A stretch of 64,000 bases of DNA from Neorhizobium lilium (GCF_004053875.1 NZ_SBIP01000003.1:1-64000); one strand, 5' to 3'; positions 47,168 through 57,251 are shown, counted from the first letter of the stretch. The notes: generated by a model from the letters alone, not told the origin. Numbers and translations: made by a program.

Positions 47168-48685
47168 TCAGTCTTCGCTGGCGGCCATCTGGGTCAGCAC
47201 GTCCCCACGGCCGCGGCTGCGCAGGATGAGCGGCACGATCAGCGCCAGTGCTGCGAGGATGAGCAGGACGGCGGCGATCGGCGACTGGAACAGCGTCATG
47301 ATATCCCCTTGGGCGATAGACAGCGCCCGGCGCAACTGCTGCTCGGCAAGCGGCCCGAGGATCAGGCCGACGATGACGGGCGCAATCGGATAGCCGAACA
47401 CGCGCATGCCATAGGCGACGAGACCGAACAACAGCAGCATGCCGAGTTCGAACACCGAAGGATTGGCACCGATCGTTCCGAGCGTGGCAAACAGCAGGAT
47501 GCCGGCATAGAGCCAGGGCTTCGGAATGGTCAGCAGGCGCACCCACAGGCCGACCAGCGGCAAGTTCAGCACCAGAAGCATGAGATTGGCGATGAGCAGC
47601 GATGCGATCAGGCCCCAGACCAACTGCGGATTGGTCGCAAACAGCAGCGGACCCGGCTGCAGGCCATATTGCTGGAAGCCGGCGAGCATGATCGCGGCGG
47701 TGGCCGACGTCGGAAGACCAAGCGTCAGAAGCGGAACCAGCGTACCGGCGGCAGACGCGTTGTTGGCAGCCTCTGGGCCGGCCACACCTTCGATTGCGCC
47801 ATGGCCGAACTCTTCCGGATGCTTGCTGAGCCTCTTTTCGGTCGCGTAGGACAGGAAGGTGCCGATTTCGGCGCCGCCGGCCGGCATGGCGCCGATGGGA
47901 AAGCCGATCAGGGTGCCGCGCAGCCACGCTTTCCAAGAACGTGCCCAGTCCTGGCCGGTCATCCAGACGGAGCCCTTCACCGCCTCGATCTTGTCCGGAG
48001 CGGTTGCACCCTGGGCCGCGATGAAAAGCGTCTCGCCGATAGCGAACATGGCGACGGCCATGGTGGTCACCTCGATGCCGTCAAGCAGGTCGGGAACGCC
48101 GAAGGACAGGCGGCTTTGGCCGGTTAACTGGTCGATGCCGACGAGTGACAGCGCAAGCCCGATGAACAGCGAGGTGAGACCACGCAGGGTGGAATCGCCG
48201 AAGGCCGAGGAGACGGTGATGAAGGCCAGTACCATCAGCGCGAAATATTCGCGCGGACCGAACACGAGTGCGATCTTGACGATGTAGGGCGCGATGAAGG
48301 CAAGCGCCAGCGTGGCGATGAGGCCGGCCACGAAGGAACCGATCGCAGCCGTCGCGAGTGCGGGACCGCCGCGGCCGGCGCGGGCCATCTTGTTGCCTTC
48401 CAATGCCGTCACGATGGAGGCGCTTTCGCCGGGTGTGTTGAGCAGGATGGACGTGGTCGATCCGCCATACATGCCGCCGTAATAGATGCCGGCGAACATG
48501 ATCAGCGAGCCGGTGGCATCCAGCTGGTAGGTGACGGGCAGCAGAAGGGCGACGGTGGTTGCCGGTCCAATGCCGGGCAGAACGCCGACCATGGTGCCGA
48601 GCGTGACGCCGACCAGTGCATAGAAGAGGTTCATCGGCAGCATTGCCGCGGCGAGCCCCTGGAGAAGGAAATCGAATGTGCTCAT
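47168..48685 (-). CDS. tctA: tripartite tricarboxylate transporter large permease TctA
   Basis: 505 residues, about 11-12 membrane helices. TctA signatures: [76 protein letters not shown]. It carries citrate or a related dicarboxylate/tricarboxylate, driven by an ion gradient. Third gene of tctC-tctB-tctA; starts 20 nt behind tctB. Confidence 0.95.
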   Translation of the reverse strand: MSTFDFLLQGLAAAMLPMNLFYALVGVTLGTMVGVLPGIGPATTVALLLPVTYQLDATGSLIMFAGIYYGGMYGGSTTSILLNTPGESASIVTALEGNKMARAGRGGPALATAAIGSFVAGLIATLALAFIAPYIVKIALVFGPREYFALMVLAFITVSSAFGDSTLRGLTSLFIGLALSLVGIDQLTGQSRLSFGVPDLLDGIEVTTMAVAMFAIGETLFIAAQGATAPDKIEAVKGSVWMTGQDWARSWKAWLRGTLIGFPIGAMPAGGAEIGTFLSYATEKRLSKHPEEFGHGAIEGVAGPEAANNASAAGTLVPLLTLGLPTSATAAIMLAGFQQYGLQPGPLLFATNPQLVWGLIASLLIANLMLLVLNLPLVGLWVRLLTIPKPWLYAGILLFATLGTIGANPSVFELGMLLLFGLVAYGMRVFGYPIAPVIVGLILGPLAEQQLRRALSIAQGDIMTLFQSPIAAVLLILAALALIVPLILRSRGRGDVLTQMAASED

Positions 48686-48705
48686 GGTCTACTCTTAAGG
48701 GCGCG

Positions 48706-49200
48706 TCACTGGAGAAGGTTTTCGAGCGGGCCGGCCGGAAGCGAAAGCGAAAGCACCTGGTCGAACACCCACCAGATGCCAAGACAGATGACGATGGCGA
48801 TGGGGATGCTGATCCAGATCCTGCGGGCGCCGAACCCTGCCGCCGTCAGGACGAAGAGCACGCCCGTCGCGATGGAAAAGCCGAGCGGGCGGATCAGCAG
48901 CATCTGCGCGGCGAGACCGGCAACGATCCAGACGACCGGCTTCACTTCCTGCTTTTCACGGACGGGGAAATCCCCGCGGAAGGCGGCAGCGATGGTCCAG
49001 ATTGCAAGCCCGATCAGCCCATAGGCGATCCAGCTCGGCACGGTGGCTGGGCCGACCTGGCTGTAGCCGCCGACATCCCTGAGGCGCGATACGTCGAACA
49101 GGATGACGCCGGCGACGATGAGGAGAATGGCAGCAATGACAAGCGCCGCCCAATCGGGGCGGCGCTGTACGCTGTTGGTTTTCGGAGTGTCGACACTCAT
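48706..49200 (-). CDS. tctB: tripartite tricarboxylate transporter small permease TctB
   Basis: 164 residues with four predicted membrane helices, the TctB small subunit layout ([59 protein letters not shown]). Required partner of TctA. Its start overlaps the tctC stop by 4 nt (ATGA). Confidence 0.9.
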   Translation of the reverse strand: MSVDTPKTNSVQRRPDWAALVIAAILLIVAGVILFDVSRLRDVGGYSQVGPATVPSWIAYGLIGLAIWTIAAAFRGDFPVREKQEVKPVVWIVAGLAAQMLLIRPLGFSIATGVLFVLTAAGFGARRIWISIPIAIVICLGIWWVFDQVLSLSLPAGPLENLLQ

Positions 49201-50141
49201 TTGACGAGACCGATGTCCTTCAGGATGGTTTCAGTGGCTGCGATGTCCTTGGCGAGCTGTTCTTCGAAGGCCGGACCGGTTAGATAGGTGTCCTGCCAGC
49301 CCTTGGTCTTCAGCGTGTCCTGCCAGCCTTTGGATTTGTCGAGCTTGTCGAAGTCGGCAACGATGGCGGCCTTCTGTTCCGCGGTGATGCCCGGAGCAGC
49401 GGCGACCATGCGCCAGTTCTGGATCACGACGTCGAGCCCGGATTCCTTCAGCGTCGGGGCATCGATACCTTCGAGGCGCTGTTCGGAAGACACTGCGAGA
49501 AGCCGCAGCGTGCCGGCCTTGATCTGCGACTCCAGCTCGCCATAGCTGGCAATGCCGGCCGTCACCTGGCCGCCGAGGATGGCCGCCAGCGATTCGCCGC
49601 CACCCGAAAAGGCGATGTAGTTGATCTTGGTGGGATCGACACCGGCAGCCTTGGCAATCAGGCCAACAGTGATGTGGTCGGTGCCGCCGGCCGAACCGCC
49701 GCCCCAGGACACGGCGCCCGGGTTTGCCTTGAGCTTGGCGACCAGATCGGCAACCGTCTTGATGTCGGACGAGGCTGGAACGACGATCGATTCATATTCG
49801 CCGGTCAGGCGTGCGATCGGCGTCACGTCCTTGAGCGTCACCGGCGACTTGTTAGTCAGGATGGCGCCGACCATGACATAGCCGCCGACCATGATCGCGT
49901 TCGGGTTGCCCTTCTGCTGGCTGGCGAACTGCGCGATGCCGATCGTGCCGCCGGCACCGGGAACGTTCATTACCTGGACGCGCTTGGAGATCTTCTCCTG
50001 CTGAAGGACGGTCTGCAACGAACGGGCTGTCTGGTCCCAGCCGCCGCCCGGAGCGGCAGGCGCCATGATGGAATAGTCTGCTGCATAGGCCGGCATGGCC
50101 AATGCGCCAGCCAGAATCGAAGCAAGCATGATATGTTTCAA
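49197..50141 (-). CDS. tctC: tripartite tricarboxylate-binding periplasmic protein TctC
   Basis: 314 residues, Bug/TctC family. A short signal peptide (ending AMPAYA) is followed by [38 protein letters not shown] and [16 protein letters not shown], the ligand-carboxylate binding loops. It captures a tricarboxylate in the periplasm. The TTG at 50141 is chosen because GGAGG lies 8 nt upstream; ATG 50129 would leave a very short signal peptide. Probable target of TctDE encoded nearby. Confidence 0.9.
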   Translation of the reverse strand: MKHIMLASILAGALAMPAYAADYSIMAPAAPGGGWDQTARSLQTVLQQEKISKRVQVMNVPGAGGTIGIAQFASQQKGNPNAIMVGGYVMVGAILTNKSPVTLKDVTPIARLTGEYESIVVPASSDIKTVADLVAKLKANPGAVSWGGGSAGGTDHITVGLIAKAAGVDPTKINYIAFSGGGESLAAILGGQVTAGIASYGELESQIKAGTLRLLAVSSEQRLEGIDAPTLKESGLDVVIQNWRMVAAAPGITAEQKAAIVADFDKLDKSKGWQDTLKTKGWQDTYLTGPAFEEQLAKDIAATETILKDIGLVK

Positions 50142-50285
50142 GGGTAGATCCTCCGTTGGCGTCGCTTGGGACGCAGCTGTTATGGCTAAAACGAAGGGGG
50201 ACTGGCAGCGCAAAACACTGTGGAGCCTCCCCTCGTCGATCGGGTCCCGCCTCCACGGAACCGAATGCCCTAAGCCAGCACAGCA

Positions 50286-50307
50286 AGCTGACATTTAGCT
50301 GACATCT
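50286..50307 (+). promoter_or_regulatory. tandem 11-nt element upstream of tctC (TctD or PhoB type site)
   Basis: AGCTGACATTT and AGCTGACATCT lie head to tail (10 of 11 identical), exactly one helical turn apart, 145 nt upstream of the tctC start. OmpR-family regulators such as TctD bind such tandem half-sites. The same 18 nt, CTGACATTTAGCTGACAT, also has the 7+4+7 layout of a PHO box with one change per half. Confidence 0.5.
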
Positions 50308-50362
50308 TATGCGCGAACCTATTCTGACAGCAGCTGAACCGCCTGTGCAACCTCTTTTCTGT

Positions 50363-51433
50363 CTATTGGAGGCGCAGTACGTCGTTCCAGCGCGAGATCA
50401 GCCGCGCGCGCTTCACCTGGTCGAGATAGACCATGAGGCCAAGGCTGACCGGCACGGGCTTCAACTGGCCCCCCAGCATCTCGCGCATCGTGGTGGCCGT
50501 ATTGTTTCCGGCGACCTCCGGGCTGACGGCGGGGATCTGCAGCTCGCGCGCCATGATCGTCTGCCCTTCCTTCGACATGAAGAACTGGAGATAGCGGCGG
50601 CCCAGCTCCGGGTTGGCGGATGCTTGCGGCACGAGCCCGATGCGCGACATCACCACCGTGTAATCCTTGGGAAGCAGGATGCCGACATCCGGATGGCGCG
50701 AGGCCCAGTCGGCCGCATAGGAGCCGAGAATATTGTAGCCGAGCAGGAAGCGCCCGTCCGCCACCCGTTCCAGAATGGCCTGGCTGGTGGAATAGAGCTT
50801 CACCCCGGCCGCGCCCATGGCTCGGATAACCGACCAGATGTCGCCGAACTGCTCCTGGTCGCGCGCCATGAACAGGAAGCCGACGCCCGATCGCTCTATG
50901 TCGTAAGTGCCGATGCGCCCATAGGCGGCATCCCCTTGGCTCTGCAGGAAGGCGACGAGTTCCGCCCGGGTCGAGGGCGGTGGCGAAGTCCTGAAGCTCG
51001 GCTTGTGGTAGACGAAAACAGCCGGCTCGAAGGTCAGCGCATAGGCCGTGTTGCGCCAGTTGGCCCAGAGCGGCCAGGCGGCGCTCATCGGCAGGTCGCT
51101 GCGCTGCGCATAGCCGTCATTGGCAAGCTTCACCTGCAGATCCATGGCCGAGGAAAAGGCAAAATCGGCGGTGCGTTGCCCAGCATCCGTTTCGCGCACG
51201 ATCCGGTCGAAGATCTCGCCGGTCAGCATCTCCTCGTAGCGCACGGCGACGTCCGGATTGGCCTGCTGGAAGCCGGTGATCATCGGTTTTGCAAGCGGCT
51301 CGTCCAGCGAGGAATAGACGGTCAGAACAGGGACGTCGCCGGTTCCGGATGGCGCAGGGAATATCACCGCGTCCGCCTTCGCCATATCCGGCGGCAGAAG
51401 AAGGAGAAGGAATAGCAGGAGGTGCAATTTCAT
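50363..51433 (-). CDS. periplasmic substrate-binding protein near tctDE (PgtC/AfuA-like)
   Basis: 356 residues. Signal peptide about 1-20 (LLLFLLLLLPPDMAKA), then a two-lobe binding-protein fold (VPVLTVYSSLDEPLAKPMIT, GFQQANPDVAVRYEEMLTGE, DFAFSSAMDLQVKLANDG, FFMSKEGQTIMARELQIP) as in iron or phosphoglycerate binders. No permease or ATPase gene accompanies it. Such orphan binders next to TctDE-like systems may act as ligand-sensing accessories, as PgtC does for PgtB in Salmonella. ATG 51433 is chosen for the signal peptide; a longer reading adds a cytoplasmic-looking tail. Confidence 0.8.
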   Translation of the reverse strand: MKLHLLLFLLLLLPPDMAKADAVIFPAPSGTGDVPVLTVYSSLDEPLAKPMITGFQQANPDVAVRYEEMLTGEIFDRIVRETDAGQRTADFAFSSAMDLQVKLANDGYAQRSDLPMSAAWPLWANWRNTAYALTFEPAVFVYHKPSFRTSPPPSTRAELVAFLQSQGDAAYGRIGTYDIERSGVGFLFMARDQEQFGDIWSVIRAMGAAGVKLYSTSQAILERVADGRFLLGYNILGSYAADWASRHPDVGILLPKDYTVVMSRIGLVPQASANPELGRRYLQFFMSKEGQTIMARELQIPAVSPEVAGNNTATTMREMLGGQLKPVPVSLGLMVYLDQVKRARLISRWNDVLRLQ

Positions 51434-51627
51434 CCGGTAACAATGCAGCAGCGGTGCGCCGGCCACAAGCGGGCGCTATGATGGCCTTCCGTCAGGCGTC
51501 GGAGTGCGCTTCTGCCACATAGGCTCCGAGGCTGGATCGGCGATCTTGTAATCCGAAAGCCTCTTCTTACCTCAGCCTCGTTCCATGCCGGCGCGCCGGT
51601 CCTCGTTCCTGAAAAAAGGCATAGCCC

Positions 51628-52137
51628 ATGTCGCTCACGCTCTACGATATCAGCGTTCCCGTCTTTCTCCGTGCGCTCGGAAACCTCACCGAAATCCTGA
51701 AGAAGGGCGAAGCTTTCGCGGATGAAAAAGGGATTGCCCATCAGGACCTGCTTCAGGCCCGCCTTTATGAGGACATGCTGCCGCTGACCGGCCAGATCCA
51801 GCGGGCCAGCGATACAGCCAAGTTCGTGCCCGTCCGCGTTGGCGGAGTAGAGAACCTGCCCATGGCCGACGAGGAGGCAAGCTTTGCCGATCTACATGCT
51901 CGCATCGGCAAGACGGTCGAGTTCCTGAAGACCGCCGATCCGGCCAGCATGGCGGACAAGGACGATGCCGAAGTCGAGGTCAAGACCCGCAATGGTTCCA
52001 CGATCTTTACCGGCCGGACCTATCTTCTCAACTTCGCCCTGCCGAACTTCTTCTTCCATGCCACGACCGCCTACGCCATCCTGCGTCACAAGGGCGTTCC
52101 GGTCGGCAAGATGGACTTCATCGGCCGGCCCGAGTAA
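51628..52137 (+). CDS. DUF1993 family protein
   Basis: 169 residues, soluble, helical, related to the DinB-like fold (MSLTLYDISVPVFLRALGNL, FALPNFFFHATTAYAILRHKG). The family function is unknown; DinB relatives bind a metal through His residues, and here a single well-placed His is visible in FFFHATTAY. Lies between the binding protein (divergent) and tctD, 79 nt upstream of the latter. Confidence 0.88.
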   Translation: MSLTLYDISVPVFLRALGNLTEILKKGEAFADEKGIAHQDLLQARLYEDMLPLTGQIQRASDTAKFVPVRVGGVENLPMADEEASFADLHARIGKTVEFLKTADPASMADKDDAEVEVKTRNGSTIFTGRTYLLNFALPNFFFHATTAYAILRHKGVPVGKMDFIGRPE

Positions 52138-52216
52138 GGCGCAAACGGCCGTTTTGCCGGTCCGTGACTTCCACTTCTCCTGCCTGTAGGATTGCCCTGA
52201 ACGGGAGCGGGAACGG

Positions 52217-52894
52217 GTGCGCATACTTCTGGTGGAGGACAACAGGACGCTGGCCGATGGGCTAGCGTCCATCCTGCGCGGCAGCGGCTATGCGGTCGAT
52301 CTCGTGGCGGACGGCACTTCGGCGGAGGCAGTTGCCGCCGCCGAGATCTACGACTTGGTCATCCTTGACCTGAACCTTCCGGAAATGGACGGGCTGGACG
52401 TGCTGCGCGCCATGCGCGCCCGGCAGAACAGGGCGGCGGTGATGATCCTGACCGCCCGCGGCGCCCCGGAGGAACGGGTGAGGGGGCTCGACCTCGGCGC
52501 CGACGACTACATGATCAAGCCCTTCGACGTGTCCGAATTCGAAGCCCGCATCCGGGTGCTGCTGAGGCGGCATTCCGGGCTGCGCAGTTCGCTCGTCACC
52601 TATGGCGCCGTCACCTTCGATCTTACCTCGCGTACCTTTCGGGGCGAAAGTGGCCCGATCGATATTCCTGCGCGCGAGGTGGCACTGCTGGAGCTTCTGT
52701 TCCTTCGGGCCGGTAAGGTCGTCTCCAAGGAGGCAATCATGCGCTCTCTGACCGGCTTCGACGAGGACTTGTCGGCCAATGCAATCGAGCAATATGTGAG
52801 CCGGCTACGAAAGCGGTTGAATGCTCATGGCCTGACGGTCAAGACGGCTCGCGGCATCGGTTATTATCTCGAACGGCTGGCAACCCCGGCATGA
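52217..52894 (+). CDS. tctD: two-component response regulator TctD-like (OmpR family)
   Basis: 225 residues. Receiver domain with E7/D8 and phospho-acceptor D51 (VILDLNLPEMDG), switch Thr (MILTARG) and Lys (YMIKPFD), then an OmpR winged helix (IDIPAREVALLELLFLRAGK, VSRLRKRLNAHGLTVKTARG). GTG start behind GGGAGCGGGAAC. Expected to activate tctCBA in response to tricarboxylates. Overlaps the kinase start by 4 nt. Confidence 0.9.
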   Translation: MRILLVEDNRTLADGLASILRGSGYAVDLVADGTSAEAVAAAEIYDLVILDLNLPEMDGLDVLRAMRARQNRAAVMILTARGAPEERVRGLDLGADDYMIKPFDVSEFEARIRVLLRRHSGLRSSLVTYGAVTFDLTSRTFRGESGPIDIPAREVALLELLFLRAGKVVSKEAIMRSLTGFDEDLSANAIEQYVSRLRKRLNAHGLTVKTARGIGYYLERLATPA

Positions 52895-54300
52895 CGCCAA
52901 ATGCTGCCTATTCGCTGCGCCGCCGTCTGCTGGCATGGCTGCTGATCGCCACGGCCGTCATTGGGGCAGCAGCCATGGCGGACACCTGGAACGAGGCTGT
53001 CGATACCGCCAATGAAGTCTCCGACCGCGTCCTTGCCGGATCGGCGCTGGCGATTGCCGAGCGGGTGATCGTCTCGGAAAACGGATCGCTCGAGGTCGAT
53101 ATCCCCTACGTTGCGCTGGAAATGCTGACCTCCGCGGCGCAGGATCGGGTCTTCTATCGAGTGGACGGTCCGCCCGGCGTGTTCATCACCGGCTATCAAA
53201 ACCTTCCGTCTATTCCCCGGCGGGAAGGTCAGGCGGTTGCCTTCGAAAACGCCAGCTTCCGCGGTGAGCCGATCCGTGTAGCTGTTCTGGCCCGTTCTGC
53301 CTCCACGGGGATCAAGTCGGTGCCTTTCGTCGTCACCGTGGCCGAAACCACCATGGCCCGCCAGCAACTGACGCGCACTATCCTTTTGCGGTCGGCACTG
53401 CGCCTTCTGTTTATGATGGCGGGCGCGGCAGTGATCGTCTGGGTCGCCGTCACCCTGTCTCTCCGTCCGCTCTACCGCTTCAGCGAGGCGATTGCGGAGC
53501 GCAGCCCGGACGACCTGCATCCGATCGAGCAGCAAGTGCCGAGCGAGGTGCAGGGGCTGGTGGATACGGTCAACTCCTTCATGGTGCGACTGGAGGGCGC
53601 TCTGAACGCCCTGCGCCACTTCACCGGCAATGCCAGCCACCAGTTGCGTACGCCGCTTGCCATCATCCGCACCCAGCTCGCACTTGCAAATCGTGCTGGC
53701 ACGCTGGAGGAAGCCCGTTGCGCAGCGTGCAAGGCGGACGAGGCGGTGGCGGATGCCGAGCGACTTCTGGCGCAGTTGCTGCTGATGGCGAAGATAAACG
53801 CCGCGACCCGGTCTGCCTCCATGCAGCCTGTCGACCTGGTGGGGCTGGCGCGATCCGCGACGGCAGATCATGTGCCGCAGGCGTCGGAGGCAGGTATCGA
53901 CCTGGGGTTCGAGGGCGAGGCAGAGCTGGGCGTCATGGCCGAGCCCCTGCTTATCGGAGAGCTGCTGAAGAACCTGATCGGCAACGCTCTTCTCTATGCC
54001 GGCCGCGGCGCCGAAGTCACCGTTCGCGTCTTCCGCCAGGAGGAGGAGGCGTTGCTGGAAGTGGAGGACGATGGGCCGGGGATACCAACCGAAAAACGGG
54101 CTTCCGTGCTTGCGCGCTTCGAACGCGGAGGCCGGACAGATGCGTCCGGCACGGGGCTCGGGCTCCCGATCGTCGAAGAGATTGCCCGTCTCCATGGCGC
54201 GCGCCTCAGCCTGGGCGAGCGTAGCGCTGGCCGCGGCTTGAAGGTGCAGCTATTCTTTGCCCTGGCCGGGGAAGATCCGGTTCCTCAATCGGCGCGGTAG
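52891..54300 (+). CDS. tctE: sensor histidine kinase TctE-like
   Basis: 469 residues. TM1 about 13-30, a periplasmic sensor domain about 31-165 of the TctE/2CSK type, TM2 about 168-190, a HAMP-like linker, DHp with phospho-site His250 (GNASHQLRTPLAIIRTQ), and an HATPase domain with N-box LKNLIGNALLYAG and G-box GTGLGLPIVEEI. Phosphorylates TctD. Its last 16 nt overlap the 3' end of convergent nagA. Confidence 0.9.
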   Translation: MTPNAAYSLRRRLLAWLLIATAVIGAAAMADTWNEAVDTANEVSDRVLAGSALAIAERVIVSENGSLEVDIPYVALEMLTSAAQDRVFYRVDGPPGVFITGYQNLPSIPRREGQAVAFENASFRGEPIRVAVLARSASTGIKSVPFVVTVAETTMARQQLTRTILLRSALRLLFMMAGAAVIVWVAVTLSLRPLYRFSEAIAERSPDDLHPIEQQVPSEVQGLVDTVNSFMVRLEGALNALRHFTGNASHQLRTPLAIIRTQLALANRAGTLEEARCAACKADEAVADAERLLAQLLLMAKINAATRSASMQPVDLVGLARSATADHVPQASEAGIDLGFEGEAELGVMAEPLLIGELLKNLIGNALLYAGRGAEVTVRVFRQEEEALLEVEDDGPGIPTEKRASVLARFERGGRTDASGTGLGLPIVEEIARLHGARLSLGERSAGRGLKVQLFFALAGEDPVPQSAR

Positions 54301-55448
54301 ACGCAGTTGCCGCCGATCCACGTGCTGCGGATGCCAAGGCCTTGGCTAAGGACCACGAAGTCCGCATCGAAGCCTGTCTTCAGCGTGCCTTTCCGATCGG
54401 ACAGCCTTGCCGCCTCGGCCGGGTAGACGGAGGCCGTGCGCAACGCCTCCTCCAGCGGCAGGCCGAGCGTCTCATGGACGAAGCGGACGGAGCTGATCAT
54501 GTCGATATCGGCGCCGGCCAGCGTTCCGTCGGCCAACGTCAGGCGACCGTCGCGGCGCAGGATCTCGCGGCCGTTCAGCGTGAAACTGGTGAGATCCGTG
54601 CCGATCGGCGACATGGCGTCGGTCACAAGGAAGATCCGCCCCGGACCGTTCTTGGAGCGCAGTGCGACGCCCATGGCGACCGGATGAACATGGATGCCGT
54701 CGGCGATCATGCCGACATGAAGACTGCCGATATCGAGTGCGGCACCCACGATGCCCGGTTCGCGATGCGCAAGCGGGCTCATGGCGTTGAAGATGTGAGT
54801 CACGGTTCGGGCGCCGGCCGCGGCATAGCGCCGGGCGATGTCGTAGGTGCTGTCCGTGTGGCCGATGCTGACGATGAAGCCGGCGTCTGCAAGGGTTCTC
54901 ACCTGCTCCAGCGTCACGCTTTCCGGGGCGATCGTCGTCATCAGCGCGTCGAACACGCCGCGACAGGACAGGATGCGCTCCATATCCTCGCTCTGCATCG
55001 GGCGGATGAGGGCGGGATCATGCGCACCCTTGCGTGCCAGCGAAAGATGCGGCCCCTCAAGGTGGAGGCCGAGAAAGCCGGGCACGGCCTCCCGCCTAGC
55101 CTGCTTGCCCGCCTCGATCGCCGCTGCCGTAACCTGCGGCGTATCGGTGATCAGCGTCGGCAAAAGCCCAGTCGTGCCGAACTTGGCGTGCGCGGCGCAT
55201 ATCTGCGCGATGCCGGCGGCGGTCGGCACCTCGTTCAGCAGCACGCCGCCTCCGCCGTTCACCTGCAGGTCGATGAAGCCCGGCACGATGATCTGCCCTG
55301 CGACGTCGATCATCTCGATGTCGTCGGCCAAATCCACCAGCGGCAGCAGGGCCTGGATGCGGCTATCGGCAACAACGAGCGCTTCCCCGTCATGCCATGA
55401 AACGCCGTCGAAGATCCGGGCGCCCGTCAGGGCTTGTGGCCTGCTCAT
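54285..55448 (-). CDS. nagA: N-acetylglucosamine-6-phosphate deacetylase
   Basis: 387 residues, amidohydrolase TIM barrel. Metal and active-site segments: FIDLQVNGGGGVLLN, LHLEGPHLSLARKGAHDP, GHTDSTYDIARRY, THIFNAMSPLAHREPG, ADGIHVHP and the catalytic Asp in LVTDAMSPIGTD. It removes acetate from GlcNAc-6-phosphate. Start overlaps the upstream SIS gene by 4 nt. Confidence 0.95.
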   Translation of the reverse strand: MSRPQALTGARIFDGVSWHDGEALVVADSRIQALLPLVDLADDIEMIDVAGQIIVPGFIDLQVNGGGGVLLNEVPTAAGIAQICAAHAKFGTTGLLPTLITDTPQVTAAAIEAGKQARREAVPGFLGLHLEGPHLSLARKGAHDPALIRPMQSEDMERILSCRGVFDALMTTIAPESVTLEQVRTLADAGFIVSIGHTDSTYDIARRYAAAGARTVTHIFNAMSPLAHREPGIVGAALDIGSLHVGMIADGIHVHPVAMGVALRSKNGPGRIFLVTDAMSPIGTDLTSFTLNGREILRRDGRLTLADGTLAGADIDMISSVRFVHETLGLPLEEALRTASVYPAEAARLSDRKGTLKTGFDADFVVLSQGLGIRSTWIGGNCVYRAD

Positions 55449-56467
55449 AGGGTTTCGGTCACCTTCTTGAGCGCCACCGGCGCATCGGGATTGAAGCCCT
55501 TGGCGCGCGACCAGGCTTCCACGAAACCATAAAACGGCAGGATGAGGCAGAGCGCATCCGTCAGCGGATGTCCTGTCGCAACGAAGGGAAGCCGGCGGGC
55601 ACTCTTCACCCGATCGGACGTTGTAAAGGCAAGCGCGCCCTTGGCGGCGAGACTATCGGCAATCTCGGTTGCCGATGCTTCCGCCGCATCCCGTGCCGCA
55701 AAGGTGACGACCGGAAAACGCCTCTCTACCAGAGCCACCGGGCCATGCAGCACTTCGGCTGCGGAATAGGCCTCGGCGTGCATGTTCGACGTCTCCTTGA
55801 ATTTCAGAGCAGCCTCGCTGGCGATCGCAAGTGCCGGACCGCGGCCCAGCATGTAGAGCGATTCCGCATCGCCCAGCTCCTGTGCAAGCTCGCTCCAATC
55901 GAGCTTGACCGCCTGCTCGAAATGCTGGGGAAGCTGCCAGAGCGCCGTCCGCAATGTCTCGTCGTTCACCCATTCGGCAAGAAGCCCGAGCCCTGCCACG
56001 ATCGAGTTGACGAAGGATTTGGTGGCGGCGACCGCCAGTTCAGGCCCCGCATGGATGTCGATGCCATGGTTGCAGGCGCTCGCGATCGGCGAGGGCAGGG
56101 TGTTGGTAAGCGCCACGGTCACTGCGCCGCCTTTCGTCGCGGCTTCGGCCATGGCGACGATGTCCGGGCTCTTGCCCGATTGTGAAATGGCGATGGCGGC
56201 ACCGCGCTCGAGCCGCAGCTTCGCATCGTAGATGGAGGCGAGCGAGGGCCCGAGAGAGGCGACCGGTCGCCCGGCGGTCAGCTCGACCGCATATTTGATG
56301 AAGGTCGCCGCATGGTCGGAGGAGCCACGCGCGATCGTCACCAGAAAGGCGGGATCCTTTTCCCGCAGCGCCCGGCCGGCTGTTGCCAATTCTGCGGACG
56401 ACCGCTCCAGCAGGCGACCGACCGCCTCAGGGATCTCGTTGATTTCCTGCCGCATATGCGTCTGCAT
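55445..56467 (-). CDS. SIS-type glucosamine-6-phosphate deaminase (NagB-II-like)
   Basis: 340 residues, two SIS domains: ARGSSDHAATFIKYAVEL, ISQSGKSPDIVAMAEAA, ELAVAATKSFVNSIVAGL and KFKETSNMHAEAYSAAEVLH. This is the aminotransferase-derived NagB-II/AgaS type that turns glucosamine-6-phosphate into fructose-6-phosphate and ammonia in bacteria lacking classic NagB. No glutaminase domain is present, so it is not GlmS. ATG 56467 has AAGGA 8 nt upstream. Overlaps nagA by 4 nt. Confidence 0.88.
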   Translation of the reverse strand: MQTHMRQEINEIPEAVGRLLERSSAELATAGRALREKDPAFLVTIARGSSDHAATFIKYAVELTAGRPVASLGPSLASIYDAKLRLERGAAIAISQSGKSPDIVAMAEAATKGGAVTVALTNTLPSPIASACNHGIDIHAGPELAVAATKSFVNSIVAGLGLLAEWVNDETLRTALWQLPQHFEQAVKLDWSELAQELGDAESLYMLGRGPALAIASEAALKFKETSNMHAEAYSAAEVLHGPVALVERRFPVVTFAARDAAEASATEIADSLAAKGALAFTTSDRVKSARRLPFVATGHPLTDALCLILPFYGFVEAWSRAKGFNPDAPVALKKVTETL

Positions 56468-56486
56468 GCTCGATGTCCTTCAAATG

Positions 56487-57251
56487 TCAGTTTTCGCCAA
56501 GCGAAAGCTCGGCCACGAAATCATAGGCGTCGCCGCGGTAAAGCGAACGCGTCAGCTCCACCACGCGGCCGGACGCCAGATAGGAAACCCGCTCGATCGA
56601 AAGCCCGGCTGAACCGATGGGCACACATAAAAGGCCCGCATCGGCTTTCTTCATGTTGCAGGCCGAGATGCGCTGGATGGCGCGCACCGGTCGGGCGTCC
56701 TTCTTCTCGAGCTCGGCATAGAGCGAGGTGGTGACGGCGGACGGATCGGGAAGAAACTCCGCCGAGATGCTGGCCCGCTCTATCGCGAGCGGCATGTCGT
56801 TGCCGATGCGAAGCCGGCCGATGCGCGCCACGCTTGTGCCGGGCGCCAGACCCAACATCATCATCTCTTCGGGGGAAGGATGAAACAGCCCGCGCTCCAG
56901 CCATTCCGACCGCGTCACCACGCCACGTCGCGCCATATCCTCGGTGAATGAGGTCAGGCGGGTCAGCGGTTGCTCCACCCGCGACATGGGCTTGACCACG
57001 AACGTGCCGGAGCCGTGACGACGGGTCAGCAGGCCGTCGCGGACGAGATCGTCCACCGCCTTGCGCACCGTCACACGGCTCACATGGGCATAGTCCGCAA
57101 GGTCGCGTTCCGCGGGAAGTGCGTCGCCATGGTCGAGCTTGCCCGACCGGATGGCGTCTTCCAGGCTCTGGCGAAGTTTTCGGTATAGCGGTCCGGTGCC
57201 GGCGCCCTGCAGCCCGTCGAGAGGCAGAATGTCGGAGAGCATCTGGCTCAT
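56487..57251 (-). CDS. GntR-family regulator with UTRA domain (NagR/HutC subfamily)
   Basis: 254 residues. Winged helix at about 20-88 (PLYRKLRQSLEDAIRSGKLD, ALPAERDLADYAHVSRVTVR, GLLTRRHGSGTFV) and a UTRA effector domain (about 105-250; GTSVARIGRLRIGNDMPLAI). NagR/DasR relatives sense GlcN-6-P or GlcNAc-6-P. Start overlaps the kinase stop by 4 nt, so it is embedded in the catabolic operon and likely controls this locus. ATG 57251 is chosen because longer frames run through the kinase gene. Confidence 0.9.
   Translation of the reverse strand: MSQMLSDILPLDGLQGAGTGPLYRKLRQSLEDAIRSGKLDHGDALPAERDLADYAHVSRVTVRKAVDDLVRDGLLTRRHGSGTFVVKPMSRVEQPLTRLTSFTEDMARRGVVTRSEWLERGLFHPSPEEMMMLGLAPGTSVARIGRLRIGNDMPLAIERASISAEFLPDPSAVTTSLYAELEKKDARPVRAIQRISACNMKKADAGLLCVPIGSAGLSIERVSYLASGRVVELTRSLYRGDAYDFVAELSLGEN

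Noticed and set aside
52864..54195. 443-codon open frame antisense to tctE
   Set aside because: No motif, no operon context, and complete overlap with a clear histidine kinase.
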